From Polytrichum commune (taxonomy: Eukaryota; Streptophyta; Polytrichopsida; Polytrichales; Polytrichaceae): a DNA stretch of 64,000 bases. Positions 24,205 through 35,706 of the stretch are shown piece after piece; the stretch's first letter is position 1; each line of letters opens with the position of its first letter. The DNA is taken from the NCBI GenBank assembly GCA_950295325.1, contig OX485805.1, positions 27,329,501 to 27,393,500 of the forward strand, read 5' to 3'. The position numbers were made by a program, and so were the translations under genes. The notes beneath the pieces were generated by a model. That model saw nothing but the letters and a program-made list of their open reading frames with translations. It did no database searches and was not told where the DNA came from.

Positions 24205-24816
24205 ATGCCAAATGGAGGGGGAAGGTTTGAGACAAGTCATGAGGAAAATGTGGCAAATGTGGTAGAAGTGACTCCCAAAACTCCAAACAATAGTGCAATT
24301 GGTATGTTAGATGATACATTTTAACAAGAGAAAGTTGAATTGGGAGATAGCCTTGAGGCACTTACCAAGACAATCATTGAAATGATGGGGGCCAAATCTA
24401 CACTAAGGAAAGAAATAGCAAAAGGTGAAACATATGTGGAAACAATTACCTCGAAAATGGTTGAGAGTGGGTATAGGTGTCAAATTGTTGAGCAACATAG
24501 GAAAATTGCCAGAGACATACATAGTTGTGATATTGTTGAGTTTTGTGAGGCAGAGCTGAGGGATGCTTATCCTTAGAGAGAAAATTTGATTAAGAAAGAA
24601 ACAACCTTTAATCATATTAAGCACAGAAAATGTTAGTTGGGGATTGTTCAAATCATGTTCAACAATGCTATCAACAAGTACAAGGTAGCATTTTTTAACT
24701 ATTACCACATTGATAGAAAACTAAAAAACTCACTCACAACTAAACCTATAGATCAGCCAACCTCTGATGCTACACCTTATCAACATCAAATGCCAATTCT
24801 AAGGAGCAATTTCTAA
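24205..24816 (+). pseudogene. decayed ORF with a trihelix/MYB-like segment
   Basis: One frame from ATG at 24205 runs through an acidic leader, a TAA at 24322, then a segment with ITSKMVESGYRCQIVEQHRK, then TAG codons at 24574 and about 24634. The ITSKM...GY...EQ spacing resembles the third helix of plant trihelix (GT-factor) domains, where a tryptophan-rich pattern is expected. Here the tryptophans are missing, so the match is weak. The three stops show it is not functional. MYB/SANT-like partner proteins of Harbinger elements are another possible source. Confidence 0.3.
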
Positions 24817-24819
24817 CGC

Positions 24820-27060
24820 TAACACCTTCAAACACAATAGATGGATGTGCAAAAAATGTTGTATGTGACATCCAAGGAGATTCAACTTCATCTTGGGAGA
24901 TTTTAGTAGGAGAGGTTGGAGGAATAGCTTGTAAAAGTCTAGAGGAGGGGGGGGGGGGGGTTCTCTAACATGGGATGTATTAGTTGCTTCACACTTCTAT
25001 GTCTTTTGCCATTAAATTCATTGTTACTTGTGGAGCCCAACTCAGTGTCCTTCAATTAAGAATTTTTACCTAGGAAAAATTGTACATGAAGTAAAGTGTT
25101 ACTTAAAATCAATATTAATTCAAGCACACATGTAATAAATATATTAGACATGTGCTAACAAATTTAGATGGTGCAAACTAGAAAACATGGTTCTTGATTG
25201 TGAACCTCCAAAATGGTTCACCACTCCGCGGGATCACGTTTAGCTAGGATTTTACAATTAAAAGTTATAATTGATAGGGTATCATAGAAAAAATAGTTCA
25301 TTTAGTATTTAGCCCCCAAAATGGGAAGGTGAATTACTGAGGACTTCGGGCCTTCACCCATCAGGGAAAAAGCAACTAGTTAAAGTAGGGTTAGTAAAAA
25401 AGAAAACTAACTAATGGTAGAAACTAGCCAAGTTAGAAAAAATTACTAGCTAGAAAGGAACTAGCTTAGTAAGAAGAATTGCTAACTAGTAAAAGCAACT
25501 AGCTAAGATGTTAAGTTAGTAGAGGCTAACTAAAAAAAAATAGTTTATCAATTAGTGTGGGCCATATAAGACAAATGGAGGTATTCGGCGTAAGAGGGCA
25601 AAATTGGCATGAAGATTTTTGAAGAAAAAAAGGAAAAATTTTATGGGGGTCACTTGCCACTTTATCTCCTTGCCAACTCGATGGCAAAAAATAAGAAAGA
25701 ATTTGAAGGACTCCCATCGGAGCCACCTCGGCGAAAGGGTGACAACCTCAACCGGGGAAACCTCCAAGAGGGTAGGAGTTATAACTCGACCTTCAAGGGA
25801 CCTACACGAGGCCCTAGAAGTTTCTGAGCTAAGGGGTGCACCAACCATGTAAGGGGTGATGCCTAATGCATGAATGTAGTAAGATAGGTTGTGTGAACAA
25901 AATCAACTAAGTAAGAAAGAAGTTGTGTAAATGGTGAGACTTAAAGCAAGTCCCCCCGTTTAAAAAATATAAACACAACTACATAAAAAAGTAAGAAGAA
26001 ATTGAACGGTCAATTAAACCGTCGCTATTTTGTCCACGGAGCTAGGGGTGGTATGAGTCACACCGGTTGGTCTGTACTAGCATCATCTCAATTCATAAGT
26101 TAGGATTGCCTTGGTTCCAAGGCTGGTACGTCTGTGCTTAGACTAGGTTGTAGGTCGTAGGTTAGAACTAGATATGAATACGATTAGTGGGTTTTAAGGC
26201 CACAATAGTAAACACTAAGGCCCAATCTCCGGAGGTACTACAACCGCAATTTCAATCCCCCTCCAAAAATCTAAGCACTCACCTTATACACCTACCATCC
26301 GGATTCGGCTTGGGCACCTGCAAGTGCATGCCACCCTCAACTATAACTAGAGTTATAGTTGATACCGCAGTCTATATACATCCTACCCCAGGGGGTGAAC
26401 TCTTCATTGAATCCTAAATGACGTGCGTGGGTGACTATGAAATAAAACCCCTTTAATATGAAAATTTTATAGGAAAAATAAAAATTGTATACATACTAAC
26501 AGTAGGCTAGAAAAATAACTTGTGAATTTATACTAAGCTTTTCAATTTAATAAGATAAATGCCTCCACTACATACACAAAATATAAATCATGAAATAAAT
26601 AGGATTTTCTCACATATTTAATCCACTTGTACTTTCCAATAATATTTTCCATTCATAGAATAATGCTATGGTCTCCAGTTAGGCCTACCTCCAAGAGGTG
26701 GATTTTGAAAATAATCCAAATGACCGTGAAACATGATCCATTTGATACCATGTAGAAATCCATGTTGACTTTACATTAATCTTGCATTCAATTACTCCAT
26801 CGATCCCTCAAGTGTAGTGTGCAGCGAACTTAGACTGGCTCTGCCTCTCCCACCAATGAGAGTGCTTGAAGTGCAATGGTCATGGGCCCTAAGTTTTGTG
26901 TGTGCCTTTGAGGAAGTTTAGTGTTATTGGTGGATGTGTGTTTTGGATTGTGAAGGGGTTTTGTGTGACCCAACTTTGGATCTCGCAAGGAGATTTCCAG
27001 GTTCAACACAAGGCTAACCAAGTTTGAGACACAAGTTGTGGTCCCTTTTTCACGAAAAAC
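24820..27060. other. intergenic, AT-rich
   Basis: Contains a poly-G run at 24947-24960 and an AACTAGCTAA-like short repeat field at 25370-25530. Short ORFs at 25.5-25.9 kb overlap on both strands without a convincing domain. No gene or RNA was recognised. Confidence 0.4.
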
Positions 27061-27973
27061 ATGGTTCCACATTCCGTGAGAGCCGATCCAACTCTTCTAG
27101 CATACAAACCGAGCAGCATGCCCACAAAGGTGGATGATGGCAATGTTGAAGTTTTGAAGGCTGAAATGAAAGAAAGGAATAGAAATTGTAAGGGTGTGCT
27201 AGAAATTAAAGTCATGAAGGAGATTGTGCTTCCTCTACCCAATATTGGGGATGAAACACAACATGTTATTTCAAATATGTTATTGTGAGGAAGTGTTTGG
27301 AGAATCCAATAATGCAGTCGTAAAAGTTACGCCAACAGTGGAGTATGACAAACATCAAATCTTCAAGGCCAATTTGGTTTCTTAACTTGATGCCAACCCA
27401 TTTTTGTCCAAGGATAGGCTTACGCGAGATAAAAATTCAATCTACTTCAATAACGGTGATGACTACATCAACGCCTCCTCCTTGCCCACTTCCATGTTGG
27501 TCGGATTGGGATATGATGTGGGCGTCTTTTTTGTTTCAGAAAATTCAATGAGAATTTCTTCAACAGTTAAAGCTGCCAAGAAATGTAGTAAAGGGAGACC
27601 GCCCAAGAAACAACACCCCCTTAAAATTTCCAAAGAGCTGACAATATTATGTGGTGGAGTGGGCGGGTTTAAATGGTAGGGAGGAAATTTGGCACGAAAT
27701 GGGAATTGTGCATGCAACCGGCTGACCTCCCAAAAAATACAGGAAACCGCATTTAAAAAGGGAATTGCCAAGCTGACTTTTGAAGTCTTGATGTATTATT
27801 TTTCCCTTGCTCCATTATACATCAAATTCCACTATGACCAAACAAATTGTAAGTGGGCAAATGTAGATTCAATTATGTCAAATGTGATAGTGGAGTATGA
27901 TTCAAATAGGAATATTTATTTGCTTGGTCCCGTACATGTTGAGAGCTTATATGATTTTTTTGAAAAATCATAG
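27061..27973 (+). pseudogene. decayed ORF series, unknown family
   Basis: Three successive + strand open stretches (27061-27287, 27404-27679, 27689-27973) lie in different frames with short gaps. The middle one includes a basic KCSKGRPPKKQ segment. The last ends in a hydrophobic and acidic run with no known motif. Their proximity and shared orientation suggest one ancestral coding region broken by frameshifts. I cannot name the family. It may be part of an old repeat. Confidence 0.25.
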
Positions 27974-27979
27974 TTGTAA

Positions 27980-30900
27980 GAATTGCATTGTTGCTTATCA
28001 AGCTTAAACACCTACCCCTTGTAGACAATATTGTTCAGCATTTGATTCTTTTCATACGATAATGTTGCATATTTGACTCATCTTGAAGGTTCATTTAACT
28101 TTTTATAATACATTACTTGAATGTGAGAACCATCTAATTCTTTCCTTTGTTCTAGTTTTTGTTCATATTTTTGAAGGTAACCACACCAAATTCCAATAAA
28201 TTCCAATTTTGGCATTGAGCACAATTGTCTATTATTTGATTTATTTTTATTTTTATTTTTGTTATAGATTAACGTCAATTTACATCAACATTCCAAATTT
28301 TGATAAATGGTACACTTTACAAATATAAAGTTTATAAAATAAGTTCATGGTGTATATTACATTTACCTATAGGGTCTTCAAAAATACCTCAAGTGCCATT
28401 TTATCTACTAATAAGGTGTCAATTATTCTTGAAGATTAGATAAATAGTCACCTTTAAATAACCCCCGACTGCACGTGGTTTACAAAAGAGTATAGCAGGT
28501 GACCTCCCCGTGCATGTAACTCAACGATTGTATCAAACAAACAAAGACAAAAACACAATAACTTAGCCACAATATGGGGAGCAAAACTCAATGTAGCCCA
28601 TGAGCACTCCAAGCACTTGTAGTGTGTAAACACCTAGAACCCAAAATACGAACCTTAACAGAATGAACATGGTTGTCATTGAGGACTATTACAATGTAAC
28701 ATCACTGAATGAAAACGTGATTATGATGAAACTAACACATCTATTGTCAAGTTTTTCTCTAAAGCTCAGGGCCCTTTTTTGTACATCCATCATCATTTTA
28801 TATTTCTTAATAGTTTTTTTTTGGATGCACACACTAGAGAAAATTAATACCTCTTCCTCATGTATACTATGTACACTAATACCTCAAACTTCCCTTTCTT
28901 ACACTCATGGTAGTCGTACGTAATATGAAGAGTCCACCCCCGGGTTGATTGGTAACCTAATAGATGTTTGGTGATTTTTATTGCGTTATACCTACATGAT
29001 TGCAAAGATATTGTTAGGGCCTTGTGGGTACATCTTTAACTGTGACATTTCTTGATTTGATCATGTGGTATCCATACTACTAGTAGCATGATCAAAGGTT
29101 GGCCAAGTGCGGAATAAAACCCTTAAACACCGCTACAACCAAATTTGGTCACAAAAGTTAAGGAAAAAACAACTAAAGGGTTGACTTCAAACCGCATGAT
29201 TTGGGGCTCATAGAAGTTTGCTATATAGTAGAGTTATTTGTAAAATAAAAATGGATGAAACCACATGTTTGGAGGGGGAAACCCAAGCTATGCCCAATAT
29301 CTAAGTACTTTTAGAATCAAATAAACTCTCGATTTGTACAAATGAGTCAAAGTAGACATCCAAGGTGATGTCACCATGGAAATTATAAGGTGAGCAAGAG
29401 ATTATACAAACAAGAGTTATAATTGCACAGAAAATAGTGGATAACACCTTACCTTGGCTAGACTATATTGGTTTTATTCACATGCTCGTGTACCTAGTTT
29501 AAAATAAATATATGCCAATTGAGAATAATGCCAATCTACATTATTATAAATAACAACATAACATATAATTTGTAACCACCAAAAGTTATGGTCAAGACAT
29601 TGGGACGACATTTTACCAGACCATGGAAGGGAGGGAAGCCCAAATATACAAATCAATACAACCTAAAAAATTGGTAATCACCAAAAGCAAAGTGGTTTTT
29701 ATCCAACAATTGCTAGGTTGATTACCTAGTAAAAAATTACCAATTGATTGTTGATTACCAATTTTTTACTAGGTAATCAACCTAGGTTTTCACAATCAAT
29801 TGGTAATTAGTTCCAATATCAAATTGTTTTATTTATAAGTTAGTTCATGTGTTACCACTTGAGATCTTAATGCAATTCTTATAAGTGCATGTGATGATTA
29901 ATATAATTATAAATAATACTTCTCATAATTAAGCATGTAATATACATCTCATTCACAAAACATATCAAGCTATAGATGTGTAATGATCAACTTTCAACAT
30001 TTCTTTTTGAGGAGTTCAATCATAAGTATTGCTTTAAAAAAACTATAATATATTTTCTCTTAATTTTCAAATCATGAATATGAGTTGAGGTTTAATTCAA
30101 CATCATTTTATTTCACAAAGTCCCATTACTTCTCCGAATAACCTTGAGCACTTGGATCTCACCTTCATACTACTCTTTTGAGTGTTTGCTCAAAAGATGC
30201 TACTCTCTTCTCAATTGATAATCATTCAAGTCTCACAACATCTAACAACTAACAAAGTAATTGAGATAGGAAGAGAAATAACACTCTTGAATTAAAAATA
30301 ATTGTAAGTGTATTTAAAAATTGTATCCCATGAATGAGAGATACAAGGTAAGCTCAAGTGTTGTTTGACACTCAATCTTAAGATAATTTCGTTGCTATAA
30401 AAAATTGTATATCTCCTAAAATCATCTCACTGCATATGGTCTTTTCCATTCTTACGAGAATCTATGTTCCATTTGATACTCATCTTCATTCTCTCTAGAT
30501 CCTATTTCATGTCTAACCTTTCTAGATGAGAGTTATTCTCAAACGGTTACAACCATTAAGTCTTTTGGATGTTCATAATCCAAAATTTCTACTTTCATTT
30601 TTACCATGGCTACATCTTCCACAATCCATGTAAGTATTTATTTACCAGTGCACTTTAATAACATTGTTGGTAGTTACTAATTCTCAAGGTATAGGTGAGG
30701 TGGTTCTTGGCAAAAAATCCTCATTTGTACACCAATCACTAATTCTTTTTCCTATGGCCTATATTATCCTCATAAGTTGTTCTTCCAATCGATGGCACTA
30801 ATATTCATAATTATTTTTTGTATATTATTATGATCTCCTTCATCAAAGCCACTGCCTAACCTATCTTTGTGGGTTAGCTCTCCTATTACTGTGCGTCTTC

Positions 30901-31127
30901 CTTTTAATTCCGTGGCTAAATACTTATTTCCATGCCCACTTCTACAAGGGGTGCACCTACACTTGATCTATGTACACGTGTGAAAACCCCTTATTTGATG
31001 GGGGGAGGGGTATATACCTTCCTTCCTTGAATATTTTCCACCCTATAAGTAGCTAAATTTCTATTGAATGGTATTTTCTAACACTCTATCATTACATATG
31101 AATTTTAGAGTCGCATAATTACAATTA
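27980..31127. other. intergenic, very AT-rich
   Basis: No gene supported. The stretch near 28457-28520 (CCCCCGACTGCACGTGGTTTACAAAAG) resembles the right end of the nested element at 34597-35177, so a related MITE end may be present. An inverted repeat lies at 29713-29785. The rest is AT-rich sequence without coding signal. Confidence 0.45.
29713..29785. repeat. inverted repeat, 25-bp arms
   Basis: CTAGGTTGATTACCTAGTAA and following bases (29713-29737) are the reverse complement of 29761-29785, separated by about 23 bases that contain partial internal repeats of ATTACCAAT. The neighbourhood repeats TTGGTAATCA several times on both strands, which suggests a small AT-rich foldback element. Confidence 0.75.
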
Positions 31128-31595
31128 CCCTATCTGGGAGCACACGCACACCAAAAGTTTCCGGATAGGCGTTTTTCACTGCCTAATCCGGTCTGTCCGG
31201 ATGATCCGAGTATCATCCAGGGATTCTGTGAAGTGCAGGATGTCAGGGACCCTCTTTTCCTGCTTGAAAGTCGACCACCGGCCGGATTGGCTTTCCGGAT
31301 CCGGATAGTCCTTTGGAAGTTCTTATTCCGGGACTTGCCTTCCGGAATGAACCTCTACAATTATGTCTTACTCCTACATGCATCTTTCCTCAATACCTAC
31401 CTACCTACTTCCTACCTCCATTGATGATTGGGTTCATCCGGTGAAGACGTCCCTATATGGTCAGAATCCGGATTTCTCTCACAACCAGTCCGGATCGGCC
31501 TAATCTTTCCTGGCAGGTAACACAGAGAATCCGGATGGTTCCCGGAACTACAACGACAGAAAGGTTAAGACTCGGCCGGAGATATGTTAATCCGG

Positions 31596-32064
31596 GATAA
31601 CTGGGCGATCCGTGCCACTTTCCGGATTACCCCGCCCAAAGACTGTGAGACCTCTTCAGAAGGTCGGATGGCGTAAGTCTGGCACCTCCCTGATCTTACC
31701 CAGTCCTAACGACGGCTATCTCACATGGACGTTACCCAGGCATCCGGAATAATGAGGTTTCCTTCCCACTACACGCCGGAAATGACCTTCCGGACCAGAG
31801 TCCTAACTGTTCCGGTTTCTCTCCTCCTTCCGACAGACCGATCCGGCTACAACGAACTTAGGCTCTACTAAATCTGAGATAACTGGGCGATCCGTACCGC
31901 TTTCCGGATTGCCCCGCCCAGGATCCGTGAGACCTCTTCAGAAGATCGGATGGCGTAAGTCCGGCACCTCCCGGATCTTACCTAGTCCTAACGACGGTTA
32001 TCTCACATAGGCGTTACTCAGACATCCGGAATAACGAGGTTTCCCTCCCACTACACCCAGAAAG
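31596..32064. repeat. tandem repeat, 282-bp period, in the element's left end
   Basis: GATAACTGGGCGATCCGT begins at 31596 and again at 31878. The copies share GAGACCTCTTCAGAAG, GGATGGCGTAAGTC, CTAACGACGG and TCCCACTACAC blocks. The second copy ends near 32064. Identity is roughly nine in ten by eye. This is subterminal repeat structure of the TCCGGA-rich element. Confidence 0.85.
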
Positions 32065-32510
32065 GAGCCATAGTACTTTAGTCGGATCAGATCCGGGTTT
32101 CCTCTCCTTTGTTCTATCCATACTTCCTACTCATCCATTCCCTCTAGATCCGCCACATTCTCCTAACAGTCCATGCACAAAACAAGTCAGCATAGATGGA
32201 GAACTAGAGCTTTATTGAGTAGGGAGCAACAAAATACAACATCGGAGAAGAGAACCCTTCTCAAGCTCCTTATTCAGCCTTAAGTAGAGGCTTGCAATCC
32301 CTAACTACTGGTGGCGGCCCAGGCGGCCGCCCTGAAAACCCTAGGCAGCGAGAAATCCGGAAACGCGTCCTTCGCGGAATTTCCGGATCTCGATCCGCTT
32401 TTTGCGCTGACAGAAAATTTGAATTTACAGTCTTGCCAAAACTCAAAAAGCATCCTAAACTCTGTCTGCCTAATTCTGATTTACCTAATGTTAATCTACC
32501 TAAGTCTAAT

Positions 32511-34565
32511 CTAAGTGGTGCGATGCTTTTTCGAAGCCATCCCCTCCTTGGAATGGCTTGTGGGCCCGCTGATGGCGGAGGAGCCTCCTCCGGGGGTCAA
32601 AAGTCGCCGTTCCTGCAGCCTTGTAAATACCCTCCTCATGTTTGGGGAGGGGGCGATCTCTTCCTCGGAATCGTCTGCCGCGGGCGGATCCTCTCCTGAT
32701 CCGTCACTCGATCCGGATCGCGTTGCACCGGAAACATTCTTCTCCTTCCGGGACCTCTGGCCATGTGAGGGGTCACTTCCAGTGGTCCGCTCCCTGTTCC
32801 GGCCATGGGAGACGGAAGTCATCCGGGGATCCCTCGCGGACATCACGTGTGAGGGTGGGGGTGCCCACTGCTCTTGTATCATACAATCCGGAGCAGGAGC
32901 TGGCGAGGCCTGCGACATAGGCGCCTTACCCCGATCCGGAGTCTTCGTCCGATCCGGTGTCCTCATCCTTTCCGGAATTTTGGCCCTCTCCGGTGTTCTG
33001 GACCGATCTGATGTCCTGCCCCGATCTGGATTCGGTGATTGTCCACGTCCGGACCTTGCTGACCGTTCTGTGCTCTTTCGTCGAACCTGGGAGGAGCGGG
33101 TCCGTTCCGGAACAAGAGTCTTCTCCCGATCCGGAAATCTTCCGGATTCTGGTGGCTTGGAAGTTCCTGCTGGCTGACTGGGTCCCGCACCCACCCGAGA
33201 GGCCGGAACTAGCTCAACCTCCCCTATAACCTCGTACAGCGTGCCTGTTGGAGATCCGGGTGGACCCGGATAGAGCATCCGTCTAGGGGTACCACTCGGA
33301 GGCAGGAGCTTCTGGATCTCCTTAAGCAGATCCTTCATCGAGCGGGAGTACTTCACCAGAATCTGGAGCGTTTGTCGGGCGGAAGACGGATCCGCTGACT
33401 CCATTAGTTGGTCATAGAGGTGCGCCTTGTTGACGACTTCTCCCGGATGGCCCACTAATTCCCGGACCCGGCTTAGGACTACAGCTTGTTCCGCCTAGTA
33501 CTTCCGGATCTTCTCGCTCTTCTAGGTGAGCTCCTGCGTCATAGCGGCCACATGCGCTGCGAGTTGCGCCTTCTCCGTCTCCAAGGGCTCTACCTGCTTC
33601 CGGTCCGTCCGCTTGGCCAACTCCCGGAGGATATTTCCGGGTCCACAGTTGCCTAAGGTCCTGTTCACCCCACGAGTGATGTGCTCCATCCGGAAGTACT
33701 GGTTCTGGAGCTCCGTCAACTCATCCCGGACGCGCTTGAAGGGGGCTTCCAGAAACTCGAAGGTGGAGAGGTCAATGTCCTTCCAAGGAACTTCCTGGCT
33801 AGGCCCAGCTTCCTGTCGGGCTGGTGGTGAGGTGGGTTTCCGGACCTTCGGAGGGGATGAAACCGGAGGTGGTTCCGGAACAACTGTGTCGCTGGAATCC
33901 TCTGTTCCGGTTTCCGGAACTTCGACTTCCGGAGTGATCTTGTACACCACCTCGTCCTCCGCTATCGTCAGCATGTCCTCCTCTTCTTCGTTGATGCAGC
34001 CGTGCTGCTGGTAGAGGTGGAGGATGTAAGGGGAAAGAAATGAGGGTTTCCGGCCAATGTGGGGGATGGATTTCTCCACATATTCCTGAATTAATCTACC
34101 CCAATTTACAGGCCGGACTCCGGACATGGCCCCGAACAGGGTGTTGGCCATGGTAATGCTGAGCCGCTTGGGCTTTTCCGGACTAAGGATGGGGAGAAGG
34201 AATTCTATGACTTTCCTCTCTCTATGGTTCTGGCAATTCCCGGCATGGAATCCGTCCTTCGGATCCGGATCCGTTCGGAATTTTCCCACATAGAAACTAT
34301 CCCTGCGGCTAGCCCAACCCTCGCCTTTTCCTCTCAGAAATCCGTAAACCCTAGCCCATACCTCCGACGTCCATTTCTCCGGATCCTGCCTAATAGTCCG
34401 GAACCACTGATTGCCTCTCTCGAATAGAAATTCCCGCAATGTGGCTTCCGCCCGGAGATTCCAGGGCTTGGTGAGTAATCCCTCGCACCCCATCCGGCTA
34501 AGGTCCTCTATGAGCTCCTTCAGCTCGGATTCTCTCTTCGGGATGGCCGGCGATACAGGTTTCAC
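32511..34565 (-). pseudogene. repeat-element ORF, coiled-coil plus Arg/Ser/Pro-rich tail, two internal TAGs
   Basis: One frame spans about 684 codons, broken only by TAG at 33524-33522 and 33497-33495. The N-terminal 347 codons contain a globular part (motifs RGNQWFRTIRQDPEKW, LFGAMSGVRPVNWG), then Pro-rich linkers and a Leu/Glu coiled coil that runs straight through both stops. The C-terminal part has an R-T-P-E-R / R-T-P-D-R array and a basic end. No zinc knuckle, protease, RT or DDE motif was found. Its place in the TCCGGA element suggests an accessory or structural (gag-like) protein. I do not recognise the family. Both stops equal CAG with C changed to T, consistent with decay rather than design, though readthrough cannot be excluded. 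Confidence 0.6.
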
Positions 34566-34596
34566 GGGAATTGGGACTTGCTCCCTCTCATCACGG

Positions 34597-35177
34597 GTAG
34601 ATCACTTAGTGCATTTTAAAAACGACGTGCGGCATAATATAGAGAGGATTAAAATCATTTGAAATAAAAATTATAAAGGAATTCCAAATAATGAAGGGGC
34701 CATTAAATGTAGACAATCCCATTATAAGTAAGTTAGATGGACATAAAACGTGGGCCATTATTTTTTTGTAAAATTAATATAGGGGCTGAAGATAAGGATC
34801 CTAGAAGGATCCTATGTGTTTTCATCATAACAATGTTTGCAATGGTATTACTTTGCTATGGTCTCTTATGTGTTTTCTTCATAACTCTGTTTGCAATGGT
34901 ATTATTGTTTGCACCCTGCTTTGTTTCCATGCTTTCCCTCAACACTCGTCAATTGCGTTAGGAAGTAGATTAGCTTTTATTACTTAAAAAGAATATAGAG
35001 TACAAAAAATTGCAGTGACTTGGACAATATAAGTAATGGAAGGGTACAAACAAATGGGCCATTTTTTAAATTTAAGTAATTATAGGAGGCTTTAATTCAG
35101 CCCTTGAAGGTAAATAACCCCAAAACAAAAAATCCCCAGCCGCACGTGGTGCACAAAAATGCCTTAGAGTGATCTAC
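34597..35177. mobile_element. 581-bp MITE-like element nested in the TCCGGA element
   Basis: The left end GTAGATCACTTAGTGCATTT and the reverse complement of the right end GTAGATCACTCTAAGGCATT match for the first 10 bases and then approximately through GTGCGGC. The interior is AT-rich with no TCCGG, unlike the sequence on either side, which confirms nesting. I see no clear target duplication. Partial similarity to 28457-28520 suggests a family. Confidence 0.65.
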
Positions 35178-35706
35178 ATGTGCCTCTCATTTTCCTCTCG
35201 TGCTTCCGGCATTTTGCTTCACACCTTCACACCTTCAACAATCCCCGGAATTCTACCCACTAATCACTTTAGAATCCCAGCAAACCAACTGTTGGTGACT
35301 CGGAAAAGCAACTCACCACTCGTTCTCTCAACAATGCCGCTCGCGGAAATGGCTCGGAGAAGAGGAAAATTTCTCTTAAGTACTCTCTCTCTCCTCCTCA
35401 CGGGTCTGGTTCCATAACCGTTTCCTCCGCAACCGTTCGGAGTCCGTTGTAATCACCTCCCGGTCCGGACGCTCCGGACCGGACTGTTCCTAAACGGTCT
35501 TCCCTAGTCAATATCCGGTCCGGCCAAAGTGTCCGTTTTAACCATTTTAACGCGTAAGGCGGATGCCTAGAACCTTATTTCTTAAAACAACTAACCTACC
35601 CTAGGAAACCCTACTTTAATAACAACCTCAGGGTATTATCCGGGTATTAATCCGGTTAGGAAGCCAATCCGGACTTCCGTGGATTTTTGGGCTCCCACAC
35701 CCTATC

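Larger units (their letters stand above)
31135..35699 (-). mobile_element. 4.6-kb TCCGGA-rich mobile element with 7-8 bp target duplication
   Basis: The direct repeat CCCTATC occurs at 31128-31134 and 35700-35706. If the preceding A is counted on both sides it is 8 bp. Between them the ends are inverted: TGGGAGC on the left and GCTCCCA on the right, followed by TCCGGA-rich terminal DNA. The hexamer TCCGGA or core TCCGG recurs dozens of times across both ends and the coding part, but not outside. The element carries one long - strand ORF and a 282-bp tandem duplication. Left and right ends are not long direct repeats, so it does not look like a complete LTR element. An 8-bp duplication would suit a hAT-like transposon. 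No DDE transposase was seen, so it is probably non-autonomous. Confidence 0.65.

Noticed and set aside
32515..33177. 220-codon + strand ORF
   Set aside because: Antisense shadow of the Arg/Ser/Pro-rich - strand ORF, open because of its composition.
31135..35699. Complete LTR retrotransposon
   Set aside because: The two ends are not long direct repeats of each other, no RT, protease or integrase motif was found, and the flanking repeat is 7-8 bp rather than 5.
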